From positions 13,570-20,211 of the forward strand of contig NZ_CAJUPR010000017.1 of NCBI RefSeq assembly GCF_910588665.1: a DNA stretch of 6,642 nucleotides, given 5' to 3'. This stretch comes from an uncultured Brachyspira sp. Lineage in GTDB: Bacteria; Spirochaetota; Brachyspiria; Brachyspirales; Brachyspiraceae. Of this stretch, positions 1 to 6,543 are shown piece by piece. Each line of letters starts with the position of its first letter. Position 1 is the stretch's first letter. Below the pieces are notes generated by a model. That model saw nothing but the letters and a program-made list of their open reading frames with translations, was not told the DNA's origin and ran no database searches. The translations under genes were made by a program, and so were the position numbers.

Positions 1-1
1 T

Positions 2-886
2 TTAGATGATGAAATTGATAATAAAAATGATAGAGAAAGTGAAGAATTAGATGAAATAATTGACAGTAAAAAAAAAGAAGATAATTCGGAAGACGATGAT
101 ATTATAAAAGGAATTGATGATATTATAGACGATAATAATGAGGGGGATATTTTGATAAGTCATGGTTCTATTTTAGAAGATGAGATAATTAAAAAAGAAG
201 AGGAATATTTTTCTTCGGGAGATGCTTTTAATTTTTCACTTAATAGAGATTTTTTATTAAATGATTATGAAGATGAAGAAAATTATAATAAAGAAAACTC
301 CGATATATCACATAATTTTAATAATGAAGAATATGATGACGGAGATATAATAAAACCTGCTGATGAAAAAGATACTTTTGATACGGAAGATTTAATAGAT
401 AAGGATTTATATGATCCTGAAGAAGTGCCTAAATCTCCAGACGATTTTTACAGAGAAGCAGAGGAAAAAGTTAAAGAAAATATGACTGAAAACTGGAAAA
501 GTGTATTAAAGGCTTTCAAAGGAAAGAAATTTATTAATAAAAATATGAATGATATGCTGGAATGGATAAAAGATCAGTCAGGACTTAATATCAAGCATGC
601 CGCAGTTCTCACAAGAAAAGATGACGGCAGTTATGATATATCAGAGTCTCAGAATTTATCTGATAATACAAAAAACATATTAAATATTAATGAAAATGAA
701 GCCTTATTTAAAAAAATTCTATCTCATAAAAAAACATTATATGTATCAGACCCTTTTGCTTCAGATTCATTAAAAAATAAATTTGATGCTTCCGATAGAG
801 AAAGCATATCGCACATGGTATTTGTTCCGATAGAAAATGACGATAAAATATTAAAATCGTTTTTTATAGGGCTTTCAAGCAATTAA
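2..886 (+). CDS. Acidic protein with C-terminal GAF-like domain (5'-truncated by window edge)
   Basis: The frame is open from base 2 to the TAA at 884-886, giving 294 codons, so the gene enters from the left. A TTG at 152 follows a purine-rich AGGGGG, but the 50 codons before it are uninterrupted and have the same composition (about 23 of 50 are Asp/Glu). I therefore read that TTG as internal. Residues 1 to about 155 (base 2 = residue 1) are low-complexity, dominated by D, E, N, K and I, and probably disordered. From about residue 165 the protein becomes globular: a helix (NMNDMLEWIKDQSGLNIKHA), strands around AAVLTRKDDGSYDIS, a helix ALFKKILSH, then TLYVSDPF and a final strand pair MVFVPIEN/SFFIGLSS. 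This order resembles a small GAF domain, a ligand-sensing or protein-interaction fold. No catalytic or other effector domain is visible here; one could lie upstream. The next gene starts 27 bases later on the same strand. The GAF call is pattern-based; the true role is unknown. Confidence 0.75.
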   Translation, partial: LDDEIDNKNDRESEELDEIIDSKKKEDNSEDDDIIKGIDDIIDDNNEGDILISHGSILEDEIIKKEEEYFSSGDAFNFSLNRDFLLNDYEDEENYNKENSDISHNFNNEEYDDGDIIKPADEKDTFDTEDLIDKDLYDPEEVPKSPDDFYREAEEKVKENMTENWKSVLKAFKGKKFINKNMNDMLEWIKDQSGLNIKHAAVLTRKDDGSYDISESQNLSDNTKNILNINENEALFKKILSHKKTLYVSDPFASDSLKNKFDASDRESISHMVFVPIENDDKILKSFFIGLSSN

Positions 887-913
887 TATATTAATCAGAG
901 GTTGAAAAAATAG

Positions 914-1177
914 ATGGAATATATTATAGTTGTATCTGCATTCATAGTTATAGGAATAGCCGTCAGCTTGGTATTTGTAAAGATACTGAAAATAAATGTA
1001 TTCGGAGGCTGGGTTATGATGTTTCTTATAGCAACCGTCGGCGCTTTGCTTGGTTCTTACTATTTTCCGAGAATAAGCAATATACAATATATAAAGATAA
1101 ATCTGTCATCTGCCGTACTTGGCGCCATAGTATTGGTAATTCTTTTATATATATTTACTCCTAAATCTTTAAAATAA
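914..1177 (+). CDS. Small three-helix membrane protein, possibly GlsB/YeaQ/YmgE-like
   Basis: This 87-residue protein is almost entirely hydrophobic, with three predicted membrane segments at about residues 3-22, 29-51 and 62-82. A short Lys/Asn link follows the first, a polar loop (PRISNIQYIKIN) the second, and a basic tail (PKSLK) ends the protein. The small-residue motifs GALLG in helix 2 and SSAVLGAIVL in helix 3 recall the transglycosylase-associated (GlsB/YeaQ/YmgE) family of small stress-linked membrane proteins. That similarity is by eye only and the function is inferred weakly. The ATG directly follows an in-frame TAG, so no longer start is possible. AGAGG at 897-901 is the only ribosome-site candidate and sits a rather long 12 bases upstream. 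The gene lies 27 bases after the GAF-like gene and 13 bases before map, so co-transcription is likely. Confidence 0.72.
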   Translation: MEYIIVVSAFIVIGIAVSLVFVKILKINVFGGWVMMFLIATVGALLGSYYFPRISNIQYIKINLSSAVLGAIVLVILLYIFTPKSLK

Positions 1178-1190
1178 GGTATAAAATAAA

Positions 1191-1982
1191 ATGTTTATAA
1201 AAGAAAGCAGAGAAATAGTAAAACCAAAAATCAAAGATGAAAATACAATAGAAAATATAAAAAAAGCCGCAAAAATAGCTCAAAACTCTATAGATTTAGC
1301 ATTTAAGCTCTGTATATCGGGAGTGAGAGCCTCTAAAGTAGATAAGGAAGTTGAAAGATATATAAAATCTCAAAATGCATATCCTGCTAATTTGGAAGTT
1401 CCAGATTACGGATTTGCCACAAGCATATCAAGCGGAAATGAAATAGCGCATGGAAGACCTACAAATAATAAAATATTAGTTCATGGCGAGCCTGTATGCG
1501 TTGATGTGGGAGTTAAATATAACGGCTGCTATGCCGATTGTGCAAGAACTATAGTTGTTGAAGGCGGAATAGGATCCGTTAATTACAGAGCCTATAAGCT
1601 TATAGATGCATGCAGAAAATCTTTGGAGTATGCCATTTATAAACTTAAGCCGAATGTGCTTTTAAGCGAATACGGAAAAACTGTTGAAAACAAAGTGCAT
1701 GAATACGGATTCAATGTTATAAAATCGCTTACAGGTCATGGGGTAGGATATGAATATCATGAACCTCCTTATATATTTAATTTCTATCACCCAAATAATG
1801 ATGTGGCGCTTGAACCTAATATGATATTGGCATTAGAACTTATGATAACAAATGGTGCAGATAAATATGAAAAAGAAAAAGACGGCTGGACTTTATCTAC
1901 TCCAGATTATTCTTTAGCTGTGCATTTTGAACATACCGTTTTAATTACTCAAACAGGCGTTGAAATATTAGGAATAAAATAA
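1191..1982 (+). CDS. map: Methionine aminopeptidase, type I
   Basis: Cytosolic metalloenzyme that removes the N-terminal Met from new proteins. The 263-residue length is normal for the short type I form. The full metal-binding set is visible: D105 (VCVDVG), D116 (YADCART), H183 (LTGHGVG), E216 (ILALEL) and E247 (HFEHTVLIT). The substrate-site histidines H87 (NEIAHG) and H190 (YEYHEPP) are also kept. It is divergent: after the fourth ligand it has EL where the family usually has EP, and the HGIP motif reads HGRP. Neither change touches a ligand, so activity is expected. The start is the first ATG after an in-frame TAA at 1182-1184, with TAAGGT at 1175-1180 as a rather distant ribosome site overlapping the previous gene's stop. 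It follows the small membrane gene by 13 bases. The family call is firm. Whether this is the organism's only Map or a second paralogue cannot be told from the window. Confidence 0.95.
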   Translation: MFIKESREIVKPKIKDENTIENIKKAAKIAQNSIDLAFKLCISGVRASKVDKEVERYIKSQNAYPANLEVPDYGFATSISSGNEIAHGRPTNNKILVHGEPVCVDVGVKYNGCYADCARTIVVEGGIGSVNYRAYKLIDACRKSLEYAIYKLKPNVLLSEYGKTVENKVHEYGFNVIKSLTGHGVGYEYHEPPYIFNFYHPNNDVALEPNMILALELMITNGADKYEKEKDGWTLSTPDYSLAVHFEHTVLITQTGVEILGIK

Positions 1983-2056
1983 TTTTTTGATTATCAATAT
2001 AAAATGGAAAGTTTATAAAAAATAATATAACTAATATAAATTTCAGGAATATATTT

Positions 2057-3166
2057 ATGGGAAGCGTATTCGGAAACAATATCAAATTAAGTTTATTCGG
2101 AGAATCTCATGGCACGGCTATAGGCTGCATTATAGACGGTTTTCCTTACGGCATTAATATAGACAATGATTTTATAGACAGCGAAATGGAAAGAAGAAGT
2201 GCTAAAAATACCAAGCTTGCAACCGAAAGACATGAAAAAGATAAAGCTGAAATATTATCTGGAATACTTGAATCAAAAAGTACAGGAATGCCTATTGCAG
2301 CAATTATAAAAAATGAAAATAAAAGAAGTACGGATTATTCTAATTTAAAAACTATTCCGAGACCTTCCCACAGCGATTATACAGCAATGCTCAGATATGA
2401 TGGCTTTAATGATATAAGAGGAGGAGGACATTTTTCAGGCAGACTTACAGCACCTTTAGTATTTGCAGGTGCTTTAGCAAAATTGGCATTAAAAGAAAAA
2501 TTTGATATTAATATAGCAGCTCATATAAAACAAATATACAATATAAAAGACAAATATCCTAATAATGCTTTTCCAAGCTATGAAGAATTTATAAATAATT
2601 ACAATAAAGAATTAAGCGTATTTGATAATGAGGCTATGAATAAAATGATAAAAGCTGTAGAAGAGGCTAAAGCAGATAAAGACTCGCTTGGAGGAATTAT
2701 CACTGCAGCCGTTTTCAATATTCCTGCTGGTTTAGGAGAGCCTTTTTATTTATCTATAGAAAGCAGAATATCTCAGTCAGTATTTGCAGTTCCTGCCGTT
2801 AAAGGAATAGATTTCGGACTAGGTTTTGATTTTGTAAATTATAAAGCAAGCGAATGCAATGACAAATACGCTTTAAAAGAATATAATAATATAAAAATAG
2901 TGGAAACAAAAACCAATAATAATGGGGGCATACTTGGAGGAATATCAAACGGTATGCCGATAGTGATTAATACTGTAATAAAACCTACTCCTTCAATATC
3001 TAAAGAGCAATTAACATTAAATATGGAAACTAAAGAAGAGGAAACTTTAATTATTAAAGGGCGCCATGATCCATGCATAGCAGTTAGAGCCGTTCCTGTA
3101 ATAGAAGCCGCTATTGCAGTTTCGATACTTGATTTATGCATAGATATGAAAGGAAAACTGCTTTAA
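2057..3166 (+). CDS. aroC: Chorismate synthase
   Basis: Converts 5-enolpyruvylshikimate-3-phosphate to chorismate, the precursor of aromatic amino acids and folate, using reduced FMN. At 369 residues it is full length and monofunctional, with no extra flavin-reductase domain, so reduced FMN must come from elsewhere. Family signatures are in order: FGESHGTAIGCIIDG at 14-28, PRPSHSDYT at 101-109 with H105, RGGGHFSGRLTAPLVFAGAL at 121-140, NNNGGILGGISNGMP at 287-301 and GRHDPC at 335-340. The FMN/substrate histidines H18 and H105 are present. The usual RRRPG...T.R segment is altered to ERRSAKNTKLATER, lacking the Pro-Gly. The glycine loop carries HFSGR where many proteobacterial enzymes have RSSAR; I recall the same form from clostridial-type sequences. 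CAGGAA at 2044-2049 gives a well-spaced ribosome site. No other shikimate gene is adjacent. The 74 bases upstream show no convincing promoter. Confidence 0.97.
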   Translation: MGSVFGNNIKLSLFGESHGTAIGCIIDGFPYGINIDNDFIDSEMERRSAKNTKLATERHEKDKAEILSGILESKSTGMPIAAIIKNENKRSTDYSNLKTIPRPSHSDYTAMLRYDGFNDIRGGGHFSGRLTAPLVFAGALAKLALKEKFDINIAAHIKQIYNIKDKYPNNAFPSYEEFINNYNKELSVFDNEAMNKMIKAVEEAKADKDSLGGIITAAVFNIPAGLGEPFYLSIESRISQSVFAVPAVKGIDFGLGFDFVNYKASECNDKYALKEYNNIKIVETKTNNNGGILGGISNGMPIVINTVIKPTPSISKEQLTLNMETKEEETLIIKGRHDPCIAVRAVPVIEAAIAVSILDLCIDMKGKLL

Positions 3167-3187
3167 CTGATTGTATTATTAGTTTTT
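3165..3187 (+). terminator. Weak hairpin terminator at the end of aroC
   Basis: AACTGAT (3165-3171) can pair with ATTAGTT (3178-3184), a seven-pair stem including one G-U, around a six-base loop. Three more T follow the stem, which itself ends in TT. The stem begins inside the aroC stop codon. It is short and A/U-rich, so it may be inefficient. Nothing better lies in the 49 bases between the convergent genes. Confidence 0.35.
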
Positions 3188-3215
3188 AAATACATTTAAT
3201 AACAATTTTTTATTA

Positions 3216-4151
3216 TTAGTTTAATTTTTCTATCCAGTTAAATATTTTATTTAATATATGTTCGCTGTCCATATCCTCAAAAAATATGCCATTAACTAAC
3301 TTATTATGATAAATACTTTTATTTTCAAAAATCATACATTGAGCCAAATTATCATTAAAACTGTTAATTTTATCAGAAAAATTAATGGAGTTTTGAACAT
3401 CGCATATAGGATCAAACTTTGAATGTACGCATAGCACTTTTGTTTTTTCGCTTCCGTCTATATAATAATAGGGGTTTGCCAAATCTCTGTTATAACCGTC
3501 TTCAAATAATTGATTAAGCATTTGTGTTATTATATCATTAGTACATACATTTAAATCCGTAGGACCTCCGAGCGATACATATCCTTTAAAAATATTATTA
3601 TCAGTATTATATTTTTTCTGCATATCTTTATTATAAACAAGCAATGCTCCCAAATGAGCGCCGGCCGAAGAGCCTATTACAATTATATCTGAATAATCAA
3701 TCAGTTTTTCTTTTAATACAGACAAAGCTTTATTAAATCCTGAAAACACATCTTCTATTTGAGATGGGTATTTATATTTGTTACTAAGCCTATACCCTAA
3801 TAAAATAGTATGAAATCCGTTTTTTGCAAATCTTCTTCCAACAAATCTGTATAAATCTGCGCTGCCTTCCCTCCAGCCTCCTCCGTATATATAAATTATT
3901 ATTTGCTTTTTAGCATTTTCATAATCTTTTATCTGCGCTGGAAAATATAATATATATTGGGCTTTATTTTCATCATATTGATATTTCAATGGCTTTATTT
4001 TTCTGTCAGCCTTTATAAAGTTTACAGCCATACTAGGATAGCTTAAATATTCTTCAAATAAACTCTTTTTTCTTATTTTCTCAGCTTCTTTTTTATTTTT
4101 TTTTACAAGTCTATATATTTTATTTTCTTTTCCGTCTGATTTATTTTTCAT
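3216..4151 (-). CDS. Alpha/beta-hydrolase, esterase/lipase-like (BD-FAE/Abhydrolase_3 type)
   Basis: Predicted cytosolic serine esterase of 311 residues, with no signal peptide or membrane segment; its first 30 residues are strongly basic. Numbering from the ATG at 4151, the oxyanion loop is IYGGGWREGS (Y89, G90-G92, W93). The nucleophile elbow is GSSAGAHLG with S162, the acid is probably D247 (HSKFDP) and the base H282 (SIYHNKL). The linking segment YRLSNKYKYPSQIEDV is typical of carboxylesterases of this group. One oddity is Tyr where the family usually has His in HGGGW. An in-frame TTG at 4157 would add two residues, but it is only 2 bases from the GGAG box, whereas the ATG is 8 bases away, so I chose the ATG. 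It is the last gene of a three-gene leftward operon, 20 bases after the zinc-ribbon membrane gene. It may cleave an ester made by the operon's acyltransferase; the substrate is unknown. Confidence 0.88.
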   Translation of the reverse strand: MKNKSDGKENKIYRLVKKNKKEAEKIRKKSLFEEYLSYPSMAVNFIKADRKIKPLKYQYDENKAQYILYFPAQIKDYENAKKQIIIYIYGGGWREGSADLYRFVGRRFAKNGFHTILLGYRLSNKYKYPSQIEDVFSGFNKALSVLKEKLIDYSDIIVIGSSAGAHLGALLVYNKDMQKKYNTDNNIFKGYVSLGGPTDLNVCTNDIITQMLNQLFEDGYNRDLANPYYYIDGSEKTKVLCVHSKFDPICDVQNSINFSDKINSFNDNLAQCMIFENKSIYHNKLVNGIFFEDMDSEHILNKIFNWIEKLN

Positions 4152-4159
4152 AAACAATA

Positions 4160-4163
4160 CTCC
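4160..4163 (-). promoter_or_regulatory. Ribosome binding site that decides the hydrolase start
   Basis: CTCC on the + strand reads GGAG on the coding strand. It lies 8 bases before the ATG at 4151 and only 2 bases before the TTG at 4157, favouring the ATG. It sits in the short gap after the stop of the DUF6320-like gene. Confidence 0.7.
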
Positions 4164-4171
4164 GTAATTTT

Positions 4172-4846
4172 TTATAAATGAAAAATCTTTTTAATAGATA
4201 AAATAAAATCTGTATTAAAAAATATAAGCATAGTCAAAATAACGGAGATTCCTCCTGCGAATGCCGATAAACTGCTTAAACGCTCAAAATGAAATAAAGG
4301 CAGTATAATCATAAGTATTGATATAAATGAAGAAGATATTATATAAGACATATATTCATTAAAATATTTATTATCTATAACGGCAATCAGCAGCATAGCT
4401 ATATTTAAAGCAAGAGATAAAAAAGGAACGGCATAATTAAAAGACCATTTGCAGAAACCTGTAAATATATCTATTATTATAAGAAGAGGAAAGAGTATAA
4501 AAAACTCTATCAATAATTTCTGCCTTAAATATAAAGTATCTGCAGTAAAGCATACATAAGTAAAATATCCGCTTAATATGGACATTATTGATATTACAGC
4601 CCAATTATACCTGCTTTTTGAGGATATATTTATTATTATAAGAATAATAATAGATATCAACGCCGATAATAATACTAGCCTTTTAGCATTAACTCTCTTT
4701 TGCTTATTATAAAACCATTCATAGGAATGATATTCTTCATACATTATTTTTTTATTTTCCCCATTATTATTTAATTCTCTGAAGCATAAAGGACATATAC
4801 CTTTATTAGTTTTTATTTCTAATCTGCAATTAATACAGTAAGCCAT
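4172..4846 (-). CDS. Zinc-ribbon membrane protein, DUF6320-like
   Basis: This 224-residue protein begins with a compact zinc ribbon: C4 and C7 (MAYCINC), then C18 and C21 (GICPLC), the usual CxxC...CPLC pattern. A polar stretch with an aromatic patch (YHSYEWFY, 39-46) and a basic cluster (KQKRVNAKR) precedes six hydrophobic segments at about 57-75, 82-101, 112-129, 137-157, 165-185 and 193-211. The basic cluster before helix 1 suggests the zinc ribbon is cytoplasmic. I recognise this layout as the DUF6320 family of unknown function. From memory, and unverified, such genes often sit beside alcohol-acetyltransferase-like genes, as here. The start lies 3 bases after the acyltransferase stop, and its GGAG box is inside that gene's last codons, so translation is probably coupled. 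A scaffold or membrane tether for the two soluble enzymes is a plausible role, but no enzyme motif is visible. Confidence 0.85.
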   Translation of the reverse strand: MAYCINCRLEIKTNKGICPLCFRELNNNGENKKIMYEEYHSYEWFYNKQKRVNAKRLVLLSALISIIILIIINISSKSRYNWAVISIMSILSGYFTYVCFTADTLYLRQKLLIEFFILFPLLIIIDIFTGFCKWSFNYAVPFLSLALNIAMLLIAVIDNKYFNEYMSYIISSSFISILMIILPLFHFERLSSLSAFAGGISVILTMLIFFNTDFILSIKKIFHL

Positions 4847-4849
4847 TTA

Positions 4850-6115
4850 TCATACTCCGAAATCATTAGAATATATTTCCACTTTCAAAATATTAGATAT
4901 ATATTGAAAAAAATATTTTATTATATCCGTTTCCATAACTGTTCTGTTGAATGTTATTGAAAGCTTATCATCAAAACTGCATAAACCGCAATTTAAAGGA
5001 CTGTTTATTGTAGGATATACAACAGCCTCAAAATGACTTATATAATCTTTCATGTCATCGGGTAATACCACATTACCGAAATTAGACACTGTCATAGTTT
5101 TTATTTTATCCTCAAAAAGTTCAAATGCTAAGTTAACGGCAAATTTTTTTAAAAATAAAGGCATAAATCTTATAAAAATATTGTTTTCTAATTTTCTGTT
5201 TTCATATATAAAATTTTCTAATCTCTCTTTATTTATTTTTGATTTCATTTCCATATCCACTGTTTTTACTATATCTTCAAAAGTAAGTTCTTTTTTTGTT
5301 TCTATTAAAATATTGGCTATACCGAAAAAATTTTTTAAAGATATTGAAGTAAATATTTTTCTTAAATTAATAGGCATGCAAATAACTATGTTTTTTCCGT
5401 CAAATCTTTTTCTGATTCTAGTTTCATAAATAGAATATGCTGCAACGGATAATATATATGCAGTGATGGTAATATTATATTTCCTGCTTTCTTTCTTTAA
5501 GGCTTTTAAACTCATAACGCCATGCACAACATTATCCCCGTAAAATTTAAGTGGCTTACCCTTAATCAAATAAACATTTTTTATCTTTTTTTCTTTCTTT
5601 GATGATTTCTTATTTCTTGTATGAATAAAAAAACTATCATCATAATCGGCAGCGCTGTATATATTATCTTTAAATATATCGCAGTTTTTATCGTCTATTT
5701 TTTTTCCTAATAATATAAAATAATGATAAAGAAGAGATTTAAAAAAACTTATAAGAGAAGATGCGTCTGCAAGCGAATGATATATTTCTGCAAAAATTCT
5801 ATATTTATAATACCCTACCCTCATTAAATATCCGCTGTTCAATTTACTGTTTATATAATAGCATGGATAATATTTATCTTCCTGAATAATTAATTTTCTA
5901 TGATTTTCTTCAAAATAATTCCAAAAAATACCTTTTTTTATCATAAGAGAAAGCGTAGGAAATCTATTTTTAGTAATGTCTAATGCTTTCTGAAGTATTT
6001 CATGGTTCACTTCTTCTTTAATTACAGAAGATACTCTGAATATAGGCATATTCTTTTTATTTTTTATAGACACAAAAAGTTTTGCCGCATTATCTAATTT
6101 ATACAGATCTTTCAT
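4850..6115 (-). CDS. Condensation-domain/alcohol-acetyltransferase-like acyltransferase
   Basis: A 421-residue soluble protein with the two-lobed plan of CoA-dependent acyltransferases related to NRPS condensation domains, PapA5 and alcohol acetyltransferases. The catalytic motif HxxxD is HSLAD at residues 113-117 (IYHSLADASS), keeping the base H113 and structural D117 but with Ala where many relatives have Gly after the Asp. The N-terminal lobe runs to about 160. A Lys-rich linker (about 168-179) leads into the second lobe, which has the expected PINLRK (248-253), NFFG (262-265) and SNFG (344-347) motifs. These enzymes usually move an acyl group from a CoA or carrier thioester to an alcohol or amine; the acceptor here cannot be read from sequence. 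There is no signal peptide or membrane helix. An in-frame TGA at 6125-6127 leaves ATG 6115 as the first possible ATG. No clear ribosome site precedes it, so initiation may be weak or regulated. It is the first gene of the leftward operon. Confidence 0.85.
   Translation of the reverse strand: MKDLYKLDNAAKLFVSIKNKKNMPIFRVSSVIKEEVNHEILQKALDITKNRFPTLSLMIKKGIFWNYFEENHRKLIIQEDKYYPCYYINSKLNSGYLMRVGYYKYRIFAEIYHSLADASSLISFFKSLLYHYFILLGKKIDDKNCDIFKDNIYSAADYDDSFFIHTRNKKSSKKEKKIKNVYLIKGKPLKFYGDNVVHGVMSLKALKKESRKYNITITAYILSVAAYSIYETRIRKRFDGKNIVICMPINLRKIFTSISLKNFFGIANILIETKKELTFEDIVKTVDMEMKSKINKERLENFIYENRKLENNIFIRFMPLFLKKFAVNLAFELFEDKIKTMTVSNFGNVVLPDDMKDYISHFEAVVYPTINSPLNCGLCSFDDKLSITFNRTVMETDIIKYFFQYISNILKVEIYSNDFGV
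4855..4858 (-). promoter_or_regulatory. Ribosome binding site of the DUF6320-like gene inside the acyltransferase end
   Basis: The coding strand reads GGAG 8 bases before the ATG at 4846. The box overlaps the last Gly-Val codons of the upstream gene, whose TGA ends at 4850. This indicates translational coupling. Confidence 0.7.
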
Positions 6116-6132
6116 TTTTACATTTCATCATA

Positions 6133-6160
6133 ATTTTAAATTATTTAGCCTATTGTGCAA
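6133..6160 (-). promoter_or_regulatory. Possible proximal promoter of the acyltransferase operon
   Basis: The coding strand reads TTGCAC, 16 bases, then TAAAAT. The -10 matches consensus at five of six positions but the -35 at only three. Transcription would start near 6126 and give a leader of about 11 bases. In DNA this A/T-rich a -10 match means little, so it is only an alternative to the promoter at 6452-6479. Confidence 0.2.
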
Positions 6161-6170
6161 TTAATAAATT

Positions 6171-6208
6171 TAAATAAACTATATATTTAATATCATATAG
6201 TTTATTTA
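6171..6208. repeat. Perfect 14-base inverted repeat upstream of the operon
   Basis: TAAATAAACTATAT at 6171-6184 is exactly the reverse complement of 6195-6208, around a 10-base spacer. It ends 55 bases before the acyltransferase ATG. Neither side carries a T-run, so it is not a typical terminator. It could be an RNA hairpin in the leader or a dyad bound by a regulator. Confidence 0.6.
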
Positions 6209-6377
6209 TAAAGTAAAAATTAAAACGGTAAATTTTAATATTTTTTATTTAAGAACACAATTAAAACTATATTTTTTTTAAATAATTAAAAATGCCGCTC
6301 ATAATATAAGTAAAATTAATAAAATGTTTTTATATTTGAAATGAAAGATAAATACTGCGTATGTATTTTAAAATTAC

Positions 6378-6420
6378 AAAAAATTCAGCCGTATAAATTA
6401 ATACATGACTGCAATTTTTT
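6378..6420. promoter_or_regulatory. Hairpin with A- and T-tract flanks just after the distal promoter
   Basis: AAAAAATT (6378-6385) pairs with 6413-6420, CAG (6386-6388) with CTG (6409-6411), and GTAT (6391-6394) with ATAC (6401-6404). There is one bulged base and a small internal loop; the end loop is six bases. The 15 pairs could form on either strand. In a leftward transcript starting near 6444 it would occupy about nucleotides 25-67. It could act as an early terminator/attenuator or a 5' stabiliser; this is inference. Confidence 0.4.
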
Positions 6421-6451
6421 TACTTTTTTCATATCCTCTCTTATAGGCTTT

Positions 6452-6479
6452 ATAATATAATATTACATTTTTTTGTCAA
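6452..6479 (-). promoter_or_regulatory. Sigma-70-type promoter firing leftward
   Basis: On the - strand an exact TTGACA (6479-6474) is followed after 16 bases by TATTAT (6457-6452), five of six to TATAAT. Transcription would begin near 6444. It lies just downstream of the right-edge gene's terminator and points at the acyltransferase operon, which is what an operon promoter should do. The start codon is about 330 bases away, so the leader would be long. Confidence 0.55.
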
Positions 6480-6543
6480 TACCCTCCGTATCTTTATTTC
6501 ATTAAAAATAATATAGTTTTTAAGGTTATAAAAAATTTTAAAT

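Noticed and set aside
875..1087. 70-residue open frame on the - strand
   Set aside because: It lies opposite the small membrane protein, is rich in Tyr/Asn from reversed A/T codons, has no family pattern, and opposes the gene direction here.
1987..1997. TTGATTATCAA palindrome between map and aroC
   Set aside because: Five-base arms in A/T-rich DNA are expected by chance, and no well-spaced -10 box goes with it.
2839..3141. 100-residue open frame on the - strand inside aroC
   Set aside because: It is fully covered by the conserved C-terminal part of chorismate synthase, so it is a reverse shadow.
5052..5429. 125-residue open frame on the + strand
   Set aside because: It lies opposite the acyltransferase across its conserved second lobe and is Ser/Phe/Ile-rich as expected from a reverse shadow.
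6102..6131. 10-codon - strand frame (MMKCKNERSV) overlapping the acyltransferase start out of frame
   Set aside because: Such short frames are common by chance in A/T-rich DNA and it has no ribosome site; it would matter only if conserved.
6219..6239. ATTAAAA / TTTTAAT seven-base stem followed by T's on the + strand
   Set aside because: The stem is all A/U, and no + strand gene lies upstream that would need a terminator.
6341..6460. 39-codon + strand frame starting MKDKYCVCILKLQ
   Set aside because: No ribosome site precedes it, it overlaps the leftward promoter and hairpin, and its composition looks random.
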